64,000 nt of DNA from Acidobacteriota bacterium (GCA_003222395.1 QHWB01000043.1:1-64000); one strand, 5' to 3'. Positions 44,254-53,400 are shown, counted from the stretch's first letter. Numbers and translations: made by a program. Notes: generated by a model from the sequence alone, not told the origin.

Positions 44254-47200
44254 TCACACTTCCTGCATCGCCTTCGACAAGGCGGCGCGGATCGTCCGCT
44301 GTGCATCCCACGGATCGGTCACTTCCACGAACGCCCACCGGCCGAAGCCGCCGTGGTTGTTCACCGCAGGCACCCACAGCGTCCGCGCCGTCGTCACTTT
44401 CGCGGCCTTGTCCTTCCGCGCCTCGCCGGAGACTTCGACAATCACGTTGAGAACATCCGGCTGAAGCCGGACGCCACTGGAGCCAATTCGAATCTGCGCG
44501 ATGAAGTCTGGATAGTACTGCTTCTCCTCGCCGTTCAAGGTGTACGGAATGGTGAAACCGACGCTCTGGTTCTTCACGTAGCGCGCCACCTCGGGCATCT
44601 CTTCGAGCGCCTGCGCCATCTTCTGCTCCCACGATCCGGTGTCGGCCACGACATGCGAGACGTGGCACTTGTCTGGATCTGTCGGGTACACGGCCTTTGT
44701 TGTATCGAAGTCCACATACCGCGTCGATCCGACGACGTCGTACGGACGCAGGATGGGTCTGAGCGCTGGCGTTCCCGCGGCGCTCTCGACGATCGCCTTG
44801 TAGATCCGATCGGCGGCATCGTGCGCGAACTCGACCAGCAGCAGAAGCTGCGGGAATGTGTTGTCCTTGCAGGTGACACACTCGGACAGCCAACGCTTCG
44901 CGATGGCCAGCATCTGCGGAAACAGCCATCCCTTCACGTCGGCGTCGAAGCGATGCACAGCGGAGCGCTCGATCTTTTGTTCGTTGTCCTGCCGGAAGTA
45001 TTTTTCGAGCGTCAGCTTCGCCAGGAGGAATGCCACCTCATTTTCCCTGTGTCGCTTCAGATCGTCCAGGGTGTGGATGCTGCGCTCGCCGACGATGGGC
45101 GCGTTCTCCGTACGCGTCGGAATGTCGCCGGTGGACAGCGCCAGCTTCGAGTCGTCCGTGAACGTCGCGGACAGCCGTTCGCTCGGCACGTCGTACCGGT
45201 AGCCGACCAGACGCGGGAACGTGATCTCGCAGGCGATGCGATCCTCGAGCGCCCGCACCCGGGTCGGCAACGGACCAGGTCGAGGTTCGCGCGTCGACCC
45301 CGAGCAGGGAATGAACGAGAACGGGACGCCGTACACCTCCGCGTATTCGGCGTCGAATTTTCCGTCGTCGTTGACGGCGTAGCTCATGCGGCGGAGCCCG
45401 CGGCCGACAACCTGTTCGCACAAGAGTTGCGTGCCGAAGGCTCGCATGCCGAGAATGTGCGTCACCGTGTTCGCGTCCCAGCCTTCGGTCAGCATTGACA
45501 CCGACACGACGCAGCGTATGCGCTCGCCGAGCTTCCCGGCCTTGCCGACCGTGTTCATGACTTCGCGCAGCAGATCCTCGTCGCGCAGATCGTCCGCGCT
45601 GCGCCCGGGGAACCGCGCGCGGTATTCGGCCTTGAACTCCTCGATCTCTGCCTCGGCAATCTTCTTGAACTCGGGGCTCATACCTTCGCCCGATTCGAGC
45701 TGCTCGGAATCGACGAGAATCGTGTTTGGCCGCTCAGACCAGCGGCCGTCTTCTTCGTTGCTGAAGAGCGGCAGCGCGCCGGGCACGACCACCTCGGAGC
45801 CGTCGGCCAGCGGCTTGGTCCAGCCCGCGATGTAGTCGAACACCATCTTGGAGACGTTCGTGTTGTTGCAGACGACGACGAAGACCGGCGGCGTGAGGCC
45901 GCGGGCCTTTGCGTCCGTGTTGCCCTGCCATCGCTCGAACGACACGCGGTAGTTGTCGTACAGACTGTGAAGCGCGCCCTGAAGCTCCGCCGGCGGCTTC
46001 GGCTCGCCGCCGATTGCGTCCGTCTTGCGCCCCTTCTTCGGCAGACCGTCGCGGATGCGCAGCCACAAGTCGCGGTACGTCGGCTGTTCGCCGGTCATTG
46101 AATTGTCGGCCACGGGTACCCGCGGAACCTTGACGACGCCCGCTTCGATCGCGTCGACGAGGGAGAAGTCGGACACGACCCACGGGAAGAGCGTGCCTTC
46201 CGGGTACCCGGATCCCTGCAGAAAGAACGGCGTCGCTGAGAGATCGTAGATCGCCTTCACACCAATCTTGTTTTTTACCGCTTCAAGGCCCGACAGCCAC
46301 ACGCGAGCCTCCTCGTCGCGTTTCTCGGCTTCCCTTCGCTCCTCGCCAATCAGCGTCGCCGCCTCGGGATCGGGACGGTGCCGGTAGCAGTGATGCGCCT
46401 CGTCGTTGATGATGACGACGTTCTTCTTGGCGGCCAGATCGCGGCAGACGCGCCGCACGACCTGATCGGGCGTCTCGAGAAACGGGCTCGGCTCGCCCTT
46501 CGTCAGGATCGACTTCGTCAGGCGCGCCGCGTCTCCGCGCTCGTGAGCGAGAAAGGCGTGATAGTTCGTGATCACGATCTTCGCGCGCGCGAGCCGCTCC
46601 AGCAAGTCGCCCGGCAGGATGTCGCGCTGGCGATAGTAGTTATCCGGATCGGTCGGCAGGAGCACCCTCAAACGGTCGCGGATGGTGATGCCCGGCGTCA
46701 CGATCAGAAACGCGTCCGAGAAACGGGCATCCTGTCGATAGTCGAGCTTGTTGAGCGCCTGCCACGCGATGAGCATCGCCATCACAACCGTCTTGCCCGA
46801 GCCGGTCGCCATCTTCACCGCCATGCGCGGAAGGCCGGGGTTCGAGGTGTCGTTGGCGGCGCGCAGATCGTTGTCGATCCACACATCTCCGTACTTGTGC
46901 GCAACCTCGGTGATGTAAATGGCGGTCTCGACGGCTTCGAGCTGACAGAAAAAAAGCGGCTTCTCGCGGCCCTCATGCGTCCAGTACGAAAGGAGCCGTG
47001 AAGTCGCGGCCGTGACGCCGACGTATCCTCCGGTCCGCCACGCGCCGACGCGCTCCCTGATCCGATCCACGACCGGGTTCGGCTCGATACGATCCCGCGT
47101 CCATTCGGTTTCGAACTGGAGCTGCTTCCCTCTTTTCTTTGCGCGGGCGATGGGAACGAAGTGGGAGCTGGGCCGACGGCCGTTGAGGATCTCGTTGGTG

Positions 47201-47280
47201 ATGCCCTCGTCGTCGAACTTGAAGTGGCGGGTCGGCTCGCGGAACGGCGAGTTGAGAATCGGATTTTCGATCAGCGCCAT
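44254..47280 (-). CDS. Type III-like restriction endonuclease (DEAD/DEAH helicase plus nuclease)
   Basis: This 1008-residue protein carries a superfamily 2 helicase: motif I KMATGSGKTVV, DEAH-type NDEAHHCYRH, YDLSATPFF and the later MLTEGWDANTVTHILGMRAF and QVVGRGLRRM. The C-terminus contains a PD-(D/E)xK-like site: YYPDFIAQIRI, then VIVEVSGEARKD, where the usual lysine is replaced by serine. The pattern GRWAFVEVTDPWDAQRTI closes the protein. A short REP-type palindrome inserted between the two catalytic strands codes for SSGVRLQPD. It lies 46 bases after the second PRTase gene. Confidence 0.88.
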   Translation of the reverse strand: MALIENPILNSPFREPTRHFKFDDEGITNEILNGRRPSSHFVPIARAKKRGKQLQFETEWTRDRIEPNPVVDRIRERVGAWRTGGYVGVTAATSRLLSYWTHEGREKPLFFCQLEAVETAIYITEVAHKYGDVWIDNDLRAANDTSNPGLPRMAVKMATGSGKTVVMAMLIAWQALNKLDYRQDARFSDAFLIVTPGITIRDRLRVLLPTDPDNYYRQRDILPGDLLERLARAKIVITNYHAFLAHERGDAARLTKSILTKGEPSPFLETPDQVVRRVCRDLAAKKNVVIINDEAHHCYRHRPDPEAATLIGEERREAEKRDEEARVWLSGLEAVKNKIGVKAIYDLSATPFFLQGSGYPEGTLFPWVVSDFSLVDAIEAGVVKVPRVPVADNSMTGEQPTYRDLWLRIRDGLPKKGRKTDAIGGEPKPPAELQGALHSLYDNYRVSFERWQGNTDAKARGLTPPVFVVVCNNTNVSKMVFDYIAGWTKPLADGSEVVVPGALPLFSNEEDGRWSERPNTILVDSEQLESGEGMSPEFKKIAEAEIEEFKAEYRARFPGRSADDLRDEDLLREVMNTVGKAGKLGERIRCVVSVSMLTEGWDANTVTHILGMRAFGTQLLCEQVVGRGLRRMSYAVNDDGKFDAEYAEVYGVPFSFIPCSGSTREPRPGPLPTRVRALEDRIACEITFPRLVGYRYDVPSERLSATFTDDSKLALSTGDIPTRTENAPIVGERSIHTLDDLKRHRENEVAFLLAKLTLEKYFRQDNEQKIERSAVHRFDADVKGWLFPQMLAIAKRWLSECVTCKDNTFPQLLLLVEFAHDAADRIYKAIVESAAGTPALRPILRPYDVVGSTRYVDFDTTKAVYPTDPDKCHVSHVVADTGSWEQKMAQALEEMPEVARYVKNQSVGFTIPYTLNGEEKQYYPDFIAQIRIGSSGVRLQPDVLNVIVEVSGEARKDKAAKVTTARTLWVPAVNNHGGFGRWAFVEVTDPWDAQRTIRAALSKAMQEV
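44450..44478. repeat. REP-type palindrome in frame in the restriction gene
   Basis: TCCGGCTGAAGCCGGA (44456-44471) is a perfect palindrome with seven-pair arms and a two-base centre. It codes in frame for part of SSGVRLQPD, between the two catalytic strands of the nuclease domain. The same word is not repeated elsewhere in the window. Confidence 0.7.
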
Positions 47281-47326
47281 GCGTTCTTCGCGTCCCTCAG
47301 GGCCGTTGTTGCGAGCCCGCAGCGTA

Positions 47327-47947
47327 TCAGAACCGCGTAATCGGCGTGCCAGCTGCGCAAAGAGGGCATTCGCTGGACTTGTAATTTACCGGCGCTTTGT
47401 ATTCCACGAGCGCGATATTCGGCACGCCGAGATCGGTGAGCACCTCGCAGCGATCGTAGATCTCGGCGGTCGCGACGATCGATCCGCCCGCCTCCTGCAC
47501 GAGCGCGGCGCACCGTGCGAACGTCTCGCCGGTGTTCCGCACGTCGTCGGCCAGCAGAACGCGTCTGCCTTTGAGCTCGGCGCGGTAGAACGCGCGCAGG
47601 GCGAATCCGCGCGTCGGATCGGAGTTGAACGGCGCGAAGCTGCAGGGCGGATGCGTGAGGCTGCGGCGGCTGTCGAGGAGGCCCGCGATCGTGTGTGCGA
47701 GCAGCGCCCCGCCGGTCACGGGTCCGGCGACGACTTCGGTCTTCTGGATCAGATCGGCCGGCAGCAGGTCGATCAGGTCCTGCGCGAAGCGCCAGATCGT
47801 CGACGGATGCCGGAACAGCTGATGCGGGTTCACGTACACGCGGCCGTGATACCCGTTGCCGTAATCGAAGTGGCCGTCGAGCATCAGGATCTCGGACTGC
47901 TGCAGGTCGGCCAGCGCCTTCTCACGAATGTCCGCGCGTCTGTTCAC
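47327..47947 (-). CDS. Orotate phosphoribosyltransferase-like protein, second copy
   Basis: This 206-residue protein is a type I PRTase. LLADDVRNTGETFARCAALV is the PRPP-binding loop, and the N-terminal part (HFDYGNGYHGRVYVNPHQLF, FAQDLIDLLPADLI) is that of a distinct orotate-PRTase-like group. The C-terminus ends CPLCAAGTPITRF, close to that of PyrE at 29345 (CPLCAQRLPVIKPG). It is the last gene of the pyrR-pyrB-pyrC run, so it may be the operon's own OMP-forming enzyme or a base-salvage enzyme. Confidence 0.82.
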   Translation of the reverse strand: MNRRADIREKALADLQQSEILMLDGHFDYGNGYHGRVYVNPHQLFRHPSTIWRFAQDLIDLLPADLIQKTEVVAGPVTGGALLAHTIAGLLDSRRSLTHPPCSFAPFNSDPTRGFALRAFYRAELKGRRVLLADDVRNTGETFARCAALVQEAGGSIVATAEIYDRCEVLTDLGVPNIALVEYKAPVNYKSSECPLCAAGTPITRF

Positions 47948-47958
47948 GTCGCGTTCTC

Positions 47959-47982
47959 GCTCGCCTGAAAGGCTCGCGCTAC
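47959..47982. repeat. GCTCGCCTGAAAGGCTCGCG hairpin element between the PRTase and pyrC
   Basis: The element matches those at 21961 and 27012 except that GGCT/AGCC is replaced by GCCT/AGGC, so the hairpin stem is kept by paired changes on both arms. It lies across the end of pyrC (stop at 47979) and the PRTase leader. Confidence 0.78.
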
Positions 47983-49283
47983 AAGCGTAGGCGCGAGTCG
48001 CCGTTCACGAACACCACGCGGCCGCCGACGATGGTGGCGGCGACGCCGCCGCGCAGTTTCCAGCCGCCGAACGGCGTGTTCTTCGATTTCGATCGCATGC
48101 GCGCGACATCGACCGTGACGTTCATGTCCGGCGCGAGGATCGAGATGTCGGCCGGGGCGCCGTCGCTCAGCGCGCCGCCGGGGATCTTGAGAATTCGCGC
48201 GGGGTTCACCGACAGCAGCTCGATCATCCGCGCCAGCGAGACGCAGCCCGCGTGCACCAGCCGATCGAAGCAGAGCGATACGGCCGTCTCGAGACCGGTG
48301 ATCCCGAATGGCGCGCGGTCGAATTCCACCTGCTTCTCGTCGTAATGGTGCGGCGCGTGATCGGTGGCGATGACGTCGACGCTGCCGTCGGCGATGCCGG
48401 CGACGATCGCGTCGCGATCCGCCGCGTCGCGCAGCGGCGGATTCATCTTCACGTTGGTGTCGTATGGCACCGGGGCGGCCAGCAGCGCGTCGGTGAGCAC
48501 GAAGTGATGCGGCGTCACTTCGCAGGTGACGCGGACGCCGCGCGCCTTCCCGAACCGCACCGCATCGAGCGTCTGGCGCGCGCTCATGTGCGCGACGTGG
48601 ACGCGGCCCCCCGTCAGCTCGGCCAGGGAGATGTCTCGCAGCGCCATGATCGACTCGGCCTCGCCCGGAATGCCGCGCAGGCCGAGCGCCGACGCGTGGT
48701 AGCCCTCGTGGGCGACGCCGTCGACCTTCAGCGTCTGTTCCTCGCAGTGCTCGATGACCGGTATGTCGAACATGCGCGTGTACTCGAGGGCGCGGCGCAT
48801 CAGCATGGCCGTCGCGACCGGATGGCCGTCGTCGGTGATCGCCACGCAGCCGGCCTGCCGCAGCTCGGCGATGTCGGCGAGCTGCTCGCCCTGCTGTCCG
48901 CGCGACACCGCGCCGATCGGATACACGCGCGCGAGGTTCGCTTCCGACGCCTTCTTCAGGATGTATTCGGTGACGCCGGCGTTGTCGTTCACCGGGCTCG
49001 TGTTCGGCATGCACGCGACCGCCGTGAATCCGCCCGCGACCGCGGCGGCGGTTCCGGTGGCGACCGTCTCCTTGTGTTCCTGGCCCGGCTCGCGCAGATG
49101 CACGTGCATGTCGATCAGCCCGGGACAGACGACCAGGCCGCTCGGGATCTCGACGACGGTGGCGCCGTCGACCGCCAGATCGCGGCCGACGCGCGCGATG
49201 CGATCGCCGTCGATCAATACGTCGAACGAACCGTCGCGGCCGTTGACCGGATCCACGACGCGTCCGCCTTTCAGCAACATCAT
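47979..49283 (-). CDS. pyrC: Dihydroorotase
   Basis: The enzyme (about 434 residues from the ATG at 49283) closes carbamoyl-aspartate to dihydroorotate. The zinc site PGLIDMHVHLREPGQEHKET and the metal-bridging region with HCEEQTLK are seen, and VATGTAAAVAGGFTAVACMP and ATDHAPHHYDEKQVEFDRAP are typical of class I enzymes. The ATG at 49316 would overlap pyrB by 20 bases; 49283 is preferred because MLLKGGRVVDP is the normal start. It pairs with PyrB in the same operon. Confidence 0.95.
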   Translation of the reverse strand: MMLLKGGRVVDPVNGRDGSFDVLIDGDRIARVGRDLAVDGATVVEIPSGLVVCPGLIDMHVHLREPGQEHKETVATGTAAAVAGGFTAVACMPNTSPVNDNAGVTEYILKKASEANLARVYPIGAVSRGQQGEQLADIAELRQAGCVAITDDGHPVATAMLMRRALEYTRMFDIPVIEHCEEQTLKVDGVAHEGYHASALGLRGIPGEAESIMALRDISLAELTGGRVHVAHMSARQTLDAVRFGKARGVRVTCEVTPHHFVLTDALLAAPVPYDTNVKMNPPLRDAADRDAIVAGIADGSVDVIATDHAPHHYDEKQVEFDRAPFGITGLETAVSLCFDRLVHAGCVSLARMIELLSVNPARILKIPGGALSDGAPADISILAPDMNVTVDVARMRSKSKNTPFGGWKLRGGVAATIVGGRVVFVNGDSRLRL

Positions 49284-49296
49284 CGGCGTGCCATCG

Positions 49297-50217
49297 CTAA
49301 TCTTCCTCGCTGCCACCGGCCAGCAAGTACAGCACCGCCATGCGGACGGCGACGCCGTTCGCGACCTGCTCGAGTATCACGGAGTAGGGACCGTCGGCGA
49401 CTTCGGAGTCGATCTCGACGCCGCGGTTCATCGGCCCGGGATGCATGATGATGACGTCGGGCTTCGCGCGCGCGACGCGCGCCTTGGTCATGCCGAACGT
49501 GAAGAAGTACTCGCGCAGCGACGGGAAGAAGGCGCCGTGCATCCGCTCCTGCTGAATGCGGAGCATCATGACGACGTCGGCGTCGGCGACCGCTTCGTCG
49601 ATGGAACTGGACACGTGGACGCCGTGCCGTTCGAGGCCGACCGGCACCAGCGTCGGCGGTCCGCTCACCCACACCTCCGCGCCAAGGCGCGTCAGCAGCA
49701 GCACGTTGGACCGCAGCACGCGGCTGTGCAGGAGGTCGCCGACGATCGTCACTTTCAGGCCGTCGATCTTCTTCTTGTGCTCACGAATCGTGAACGCGTC
49801 GAGCAGCGCCTGCGTCGGGTGCTCGTGCATCCCGTCGCCGGCGTTGATGATGCGCGAGCGGCAGATCCGCGACAGCAGGTGCGGCGCCCCGGACGAGGCG
49901 TGGCGGATGACGATCATGTCGGGCGCCATCGCCTCGATGTTGCGCGCAGTGTCGGCGAGCGTCTCGCCTTTCACGACGCTCGAGACGGCAACGGCGATGT
50001 TCAGCGTGTCTGCGCTGAGCCGCTTCTCGGCGATCTCGAACGACGTCCGCGTGCGCGTGCTCGGCTCGTAGAACAGATTGACGACCGTCTTGCCGCGCAG
50101 CGTCGGGACTTTCTTGATCGGCCGCTGCGCGATCTCGCGCATCGCTTCGGCGGTGTCGAGCACCAGGTGGATTTCGTCTTCCGTGAGGTCGCCGATGCCG
50201 AGGAGATCCTTCTTCAT
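49297..50217 (-). CDS. pyrB: Aspartate carbamoyltransferase catalytic subunit
   Basis: The enzyme (306 residues) joins carbamoyl phosphate and aspartate in the first specific pyrimidine step. [19 protein letters not shown] holds the carbamoyl-phosphate site, and [19 protein letters not shown] and [18 protein letters not shown] supply the aspartate site. No pyrI regulatory gene is nearby, so it is probably the unregulated or dihydroorotase-complexed class. Its start overlaps the pyrR stop codon (ATGA). The N-terminus [20 protein letters not shown] is normal. Confidence 0.96.
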   Translation of the reverse strand: MKKDLLGIGDLTEDEIHLVLDTAEAMREIAQRPIKKVPTLRGKTVVNLFYEPSTRTRTSFEIAEKRLSADTLNIAVAVSSVVKGETLADTARNIEAMAPDMIVIRHASSGAPHLLSRICRSRIINAGDGMHEHPTQALLDAFTIREHKKKIDGLKVTIVGDLLHSRVLRSNVLLLTRLGAEVWVSGPPTLVPVGLERHGVHVSSSIDEAVADADVVMMLRIQQERMHGAFFPSLREYFFTFGMTKARVARAKPDVIIMHPGPMNRGVEIDSEVADGPYSVILEQVANGVAVRMAVLYLLAGGSEED

Positions 50218-50747
50218 GACTCGGTGATCTCCACTTCGTCGCGGCCGTCCACCTCGGTCAGGTGCACCTGCACGCTCTGGGTCGGCGACGTCGGCACGTT
50301 CTTGCCGACGTAGTCGGCCTTGATCGGCAGCTCGCGGTGACCGCGGTCGACGAGCACGACGAGCTGAATCGCCTTCGGCCGGCCGAAATCGATCAGCGCA
50401 TCGAGCGCCGCCCGAATCGTGCGCCCCGTGTACAGCACGTCGTCGACGAGCAGGATCTTCTTGTCGTCGATCGAGAAGGGGATCTCGGTCTTCCGGATGA
50501 GCGGCTGCGGTCCGACCGCGTGCCGCATCAGATCGTCGCGATACAGGGTGATGTCGAGGGCGCCGGTCGGGACGTCGTGCCGGTTGATGTCGCGGATCGC
50601 GCGCGCGAGCCGCTTCGCGATCGGCACGCCGCGGGTCCGGATGCCGACGAGCGCGAGCTCGTCGACGCCGCGGTTGCGTTCGAGAATCTCGTGGGCGATG
50701 CGCGTGAGGGTTCGACTGATGCGGTCGGCGTCGAGGACGACTGGCAT
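50214..50747 (-). CDS. pyrR: Bifunctional pyrimidine operon regulator / uracil phosphoribosyltransferase
   Basis: PyrR (177 residues) binds UMP/UTP and represses pyr genes through their mRNA, and it also converts uracil to UMP. It has [35 protein letters not shown] and the PRPP loop [20 protein letters not shown]. The C-terminal [16 protein letters not shown] is typical. It is the first gene of the pyr operon and is itself preceded by a hairpin with the PyrR-binding loop consensus, so it is expected to regulate its own translation. Confidence 0.96.
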   Translation of the reverse strand: MPVVLDADRISRTLTRIAHEILERNRGVDELALVGIRTRGVPIAKRLARAIRDINRHDVPTGALDITLYRDDLMRHAVGPQPLIRKTEIPFSIDDKKILLVDDVLYTGRTIRAALDALIDFGRPKAIQLVVLVDRGHRELPIKADYVGKNVPTSPTQSVQVHLTEVDGRDEVEITES

Positions 50748-50752
50748 GACAC

Positions 50753-50785
50753 CTCTTCGCGCTCTCGCTGGAGCGCGTTAAAGAG
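50753..50785 (-). promoter_or_regulatory. PyrR-binding RNA hairpin that covers the pyrR ribosome binding site
   Basis: In the pyrR leader (minus strand) CUCUU pairs with AAGAG in a five-pair lower stem. After a UAA bulge on the 5' side, a seven-pair upper stem CGCGCUC/GAGCGCG carries the hexaloop CAGCGA. The loop fits the CNGNGA consensus of known PyrR sites, and UCCAGCGAGA fits the extended consensus. The lower stem's 3' arm overlaps the ribosome binding site (AGAGG). With UMP, PyrR would lock the hairpin and block translation of pyrR-pyrB-pyrC. This is inferred from the consensus, not shown. Confidence 0.8.
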
Positions 50786-50795
50786 TTCGCGTTCG

Positions 50796-50801
50796 ATTAT
50801 A
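50796..50801 (-). promoter_or_regulatory. Candidate -10 box of the pyr operon
   Basis: TATAAT on the minus strand lies just upstream of the PyrR hairpin. A start near 50789 would give a leader of about 42 bases made up almost entirely of the hairpin and ribosome binding site. The -35 is not clear. Confidence 0.5.
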
Positions 50802-50810
50802 TCGCACGCA

Positions 50811-51422
50811 TCAGTCCAGATCCTTGAAATCTATCGCCGCGCGCGCGAGCTCGGCGTCGCGCAACCGGACCGCCACGGTGTGTGTCGTCTGACCGATCGA
50901 GGCGCTGGTGAAGACGGCCTCGATGTCCGCGCCGATCAGCGTGCCGTCGAGCGCGTAGATCGGCGCGCGCCGCAGGTCGATCGCGCGCGGCGCGTCCGGA
51001 TCCGCGAAGGCGAGGTCGATGTCGGGCACGCCGGCGACGTGCGGGCCGAACCTGAGGTGCGCGACAATCGAGAGCCGCCCGCGGTACGCCCGCAGCGCCT
51101 CCTCGGCTTCCTGAATCCGACCGCCGCGCGCGAACATGTCGTTCAGCCGCGCGTGCTCCTCCGCGATGATGACCATCCGGCGAAATTCGGTGATCGTCTC
51201 GATCGTGTCGACGGAGGTCTGGTGCAGGGGCGCGCTGCCGACGCGAACGACGTACCGCGCGTGGAAGCGCGCGCGATCCTGATCCGTGCGCGGCCACTGA
51301 GCCAGCTCCAACGCGCGTCTGGTGGCGCCACGGTCGAGCGATACCAGCAGCGCATCGGCCGAACCCGCCATCACGGCGAGCGCCGCGACCGCGAGAAGCG
51401 CCTTCTCAAAACCTCTTCTCAT
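50811..51422 (-). CDS. Hypothetical secreted protein
   Basis: This 203-residue protein begins with a signal sequence (ALLAVAALAVMAGSADALLV). The rest has a mixed α/β composition with a helical middle (FRRMVIIAEEHARLNDMFA, IQEAEEALRAYRGRLSIVA) and β-rich flanks (HLRFGPHVAGVPDIDLAFAD). Such features are frequent in acidobacterial secreted proteins of unknown role. No family is recognised. Its start lies inside the end of a decayed iminopeptidase gene, and it ends upstream of the pyrR leader on the same strand. Confidence 0.55.
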   Translation of the reverse strand: MRRGFEKALLAVAALAVMAGSADALLVSLDRGATRRALELAQWPRTDQDRARFHARYVVRVGSAPLHQTSVDTIETITEFRRMVIIAEEHARLNDMFARGGRIQEAEEALRAYRGRLSIVAHLRFGPHVAGVPDIDLAFADPDAPRAIDLRRAPIYALDGTLIGADIEAVFTSASIGQTTHTVAVRLRDAELARAAIDFKDLD

Positions 51423-51655
51423 TCACATCCTGGATGAATTCGACCAGGCCGGCGAAGCAGGTCTTCTGATCGTCGTACATCGCCGGGTGGCTGCCGTTCG
51501 GGCAGAACAGATGCCGGCCGTGCTGCACGAGCCTCGACATCTTCTATGTGCGCCGGATCCATCGTCTCGTACTTCGCGCCGATGACGACCGTCGGCACCG
51601 AGATCTTCGACAGGTCGGCGACTGGTGCGCCGTCGACCGGCTGGCATCGCGTCAC
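51406..51655 (-). pseudogene. Remnant of a proline iminopeptidase-type α/β hydrolase
   Basis: About 80 C-terminal codons of a proline iminopeptidase remain. SKISVPTVVIGAKYETMDPA is in one frame; then a frameshift near 51540 moves the rest (VQHGRHLFCPNGSHPAMYDD, QKTCFAGLVEFIQDVNE) to another frame, ending at TGA (51408-51406). The catalytic histidine (GSH) is in the shifted part. The 5' part of the gene has been lost, and the phosphodiesterase gene now ends at the boundary. The remnant overlaps the start of the hypothetical gene at 51422. Confidence 0.8.
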
Positions 51656-53400
51656 CGGTCGTACGTCGGGATGAAGGCGATTGGACGATCTTCGGTGAAC
51701 GACGGTTGAAAGAGATCGGTCCGGACGTAGCCGTCCATGTCGCGCCCCGTCGGCAGGCCGAGGAAATACAGAATCGTCGGCACGACGTCGACGACCGAGG
51801 CGCGCGCCTGCAGACGGCCGCGCGCCACGGCGGCGCCGTACGCCATCAGGAACCCGTCCGGCGCGTTCTCATGCGTTCCGCTCAGCTCCGGATCGCCGAT
51901 GACTCGCTCGAGCAGCCGTTTGCCGAGCCCGAGCGGCTCCATCCCGTAGCCCGAGACGACGAGCAGCAGATCGTCGGGCTCGAGGCTCGCGATCGCCCGG
52001 CCCACCGCTTCGTCGATCAACGCGTAGTGATGCTCGAGCACCGGACCGAGCCGCCGCCGCTCGTCGTCGGTCACATCGCCGAACTCCGACGGCGTCGCGT
52101 AGCGCAGGAAGTAATGACCGATCGGATCGAGGCTCTGATAGCGCGTCAACATGACCTGTGGAGGCCGCGAGCGCGCGAGCGCCCGTGCGATGCGTTCGTA
52201 CGCGCGATCGATCCGTGCCGGCGTTTCGTACCGTTCCTCGAGACCCGCCGATGCCGTCACGATGCCCGCGCTCTCGGCGGACTTCACGTTTTCCATCGCG
52301 GCCACCGCCTCCGGCTGCAGTTCCGGCGGATAGATCGCCGACGGATCGTCGAGCCCCGACGGCATCGCCGCGGCGCGATGAAACGTGTCGCTCACCAGAT
52401 AACCACGGACGATCGGCGCCGGCTGCGTGAGCGGCCAGCCGACGACAGCGACCGAGAAGCCGTGCGTGCTCAGAATCGTCCAGAGCGTGCGGGTGCGGAA
52501 CGTCGACGACGAATGCGGCTGCTCGAGGAGGAATCCGAAGCGCACGAGACCGCGCGCGAAGCAGAAGCCAGGAAGGAGCTCGATCGATTCGTCGCTGCCG
52601 GCGATTTGATAGTTGCTGGCGGAGCGGACGCCGTTCTTCTGCGGCAGCTTTCCCGTCGCGACCGCCGCCCACACCGCTTCCGCCGATGTCGGATGCAACG
52701 TCGCCAGATGGCGCACCGCGCCTGCGTCGAGCAGCCTCCCGAAGTTCGGCAGCCGTCCTTCAGCCGTCGCGCTCGTGATGAAGTCGAGCGATCCGCCGTC
52801 GATCGCGATGACGACGACGCGGGCGGAACGCTCGGCTTCCGACGCGGTGAGCGGCGCGTCGATTGGCCTCGCTTCGAGCGGCGGAGGCGTGCCGCGGCCG
52901 CGCAGCGCCATCGGTGTCGCGACCGACGCCGCGGCAATCAACAGGAACATCGACACCCACGCCGCGCGCGCGCGTGGTCGGCCGCGGTGCAGCACGGCGA
53001 CGATGAAGCAGCACGCCGCGGCCGCCGCGAGTGCGTACCCGCTGCGAACGATCGTCGACGCCGTCGCCGGGTCGAGCACGAGGCTCGACGCCGCAACGTT
53101 TCGCCACATCAGCAGCGCTCCCGCGGATGCTGAAATCGCCGTGAGCCAGGCGAGGACGTCGACGCTGATCCACGCCGGCGAGAAGAGCTCGCGCGCGAGG
53201 AGCTGCCGCAGCACGAGCAGGACGTAGAAGATGACGGTCAGGTGAAAGCCATAGAAGAGGCCGACGGTCGCCACGAGCGGGATCAGCCGCGACGGATGCA
53301 GCGGCAGCGCGGGATTGAGCTCCACCACCAGCGCGAGCACGTACGCCGTGGCGAGGACCGCCGCGGCCACACAGTTGCTCAGCATGCGGAGGTAGCGCAC
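51652..53400 (-). CDS. Membrane-anchored AlkP-superfamily phosphodiesterase
   Basis: The protein (about 582 residues) has four or five N-terminal membrane helices and a large periplasmic type I phosphodiesterase/nucleotide pyrophosphatase domain. VVVIAIDGGSLDFITSATAE is the metal/nucleophile strand, with the normal threonine region as HPTSAEAVWAAVATGKLPQK. Later ligands are near RYQSLDPIGHYFLRY and LLLVVSGYGMEP, and VVDVVPTILYFLGLPTGRDM is typical. The start may be GTG at 53400 or ATG at 53385. It is divergent from pyrK, with promoter sequence between them. The substrate is unknown. Confidence 0.85.
   Translation of the reverse strand: MRYLRMLSNCVAAAVLATAYVLALVVELNPALPLHPSRLIPLVATVGLFYGFHLTVIFYVLLVLRQLLARELFSPAWISVDVLAWLTAISASAGALLMWRNVAASSLVLDPATASTIVRSGYALAAAAACCFIVAVLHRGRPRARAAWVSMFLLIAAASVATPMALRGRGTPPPLEARPIDAPLTASEAERSARVVVIAIDGGSLDFITSATAEGRLPNFGRLLDAGAVRHLATLHPTSAEAVWAAVATGKLPQKNGVRSASNYQIAGSDESIELLPGFCFARGLVRFGFLLEQPHSSSTFRTRTLWTILSTHGFSVAVVGWPLTQPAPIVRGYLVSDTFHRAAAMPSGLDDPSAIYPPELQPEAVAAMENVKSAESAGIVTASAGLEERYETPARIDRAYERIARALARSRPPQVMLTRYQSLDPIGHYFLRYATPSEFGDVTDDERRRLGPVLEHHYALIDEAVGRAIASLEPDDLLLVVSGYGMEPLGLGKRLLERVIGDPELSGTHENAPDGFLMAYGAAVARGRLQARASVVDVVPTILYFLGLPTGRDMDGYVRTDLFQPSFTEDRPIAFIPTYDR

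Noticed and set aside
51423-51647. Two small frames downstream of the phosphodiesterase as real genes
   Set aside because: They are fragments of one frameshifted iminopeptidase C-terminus and are listed as a pseudogene.
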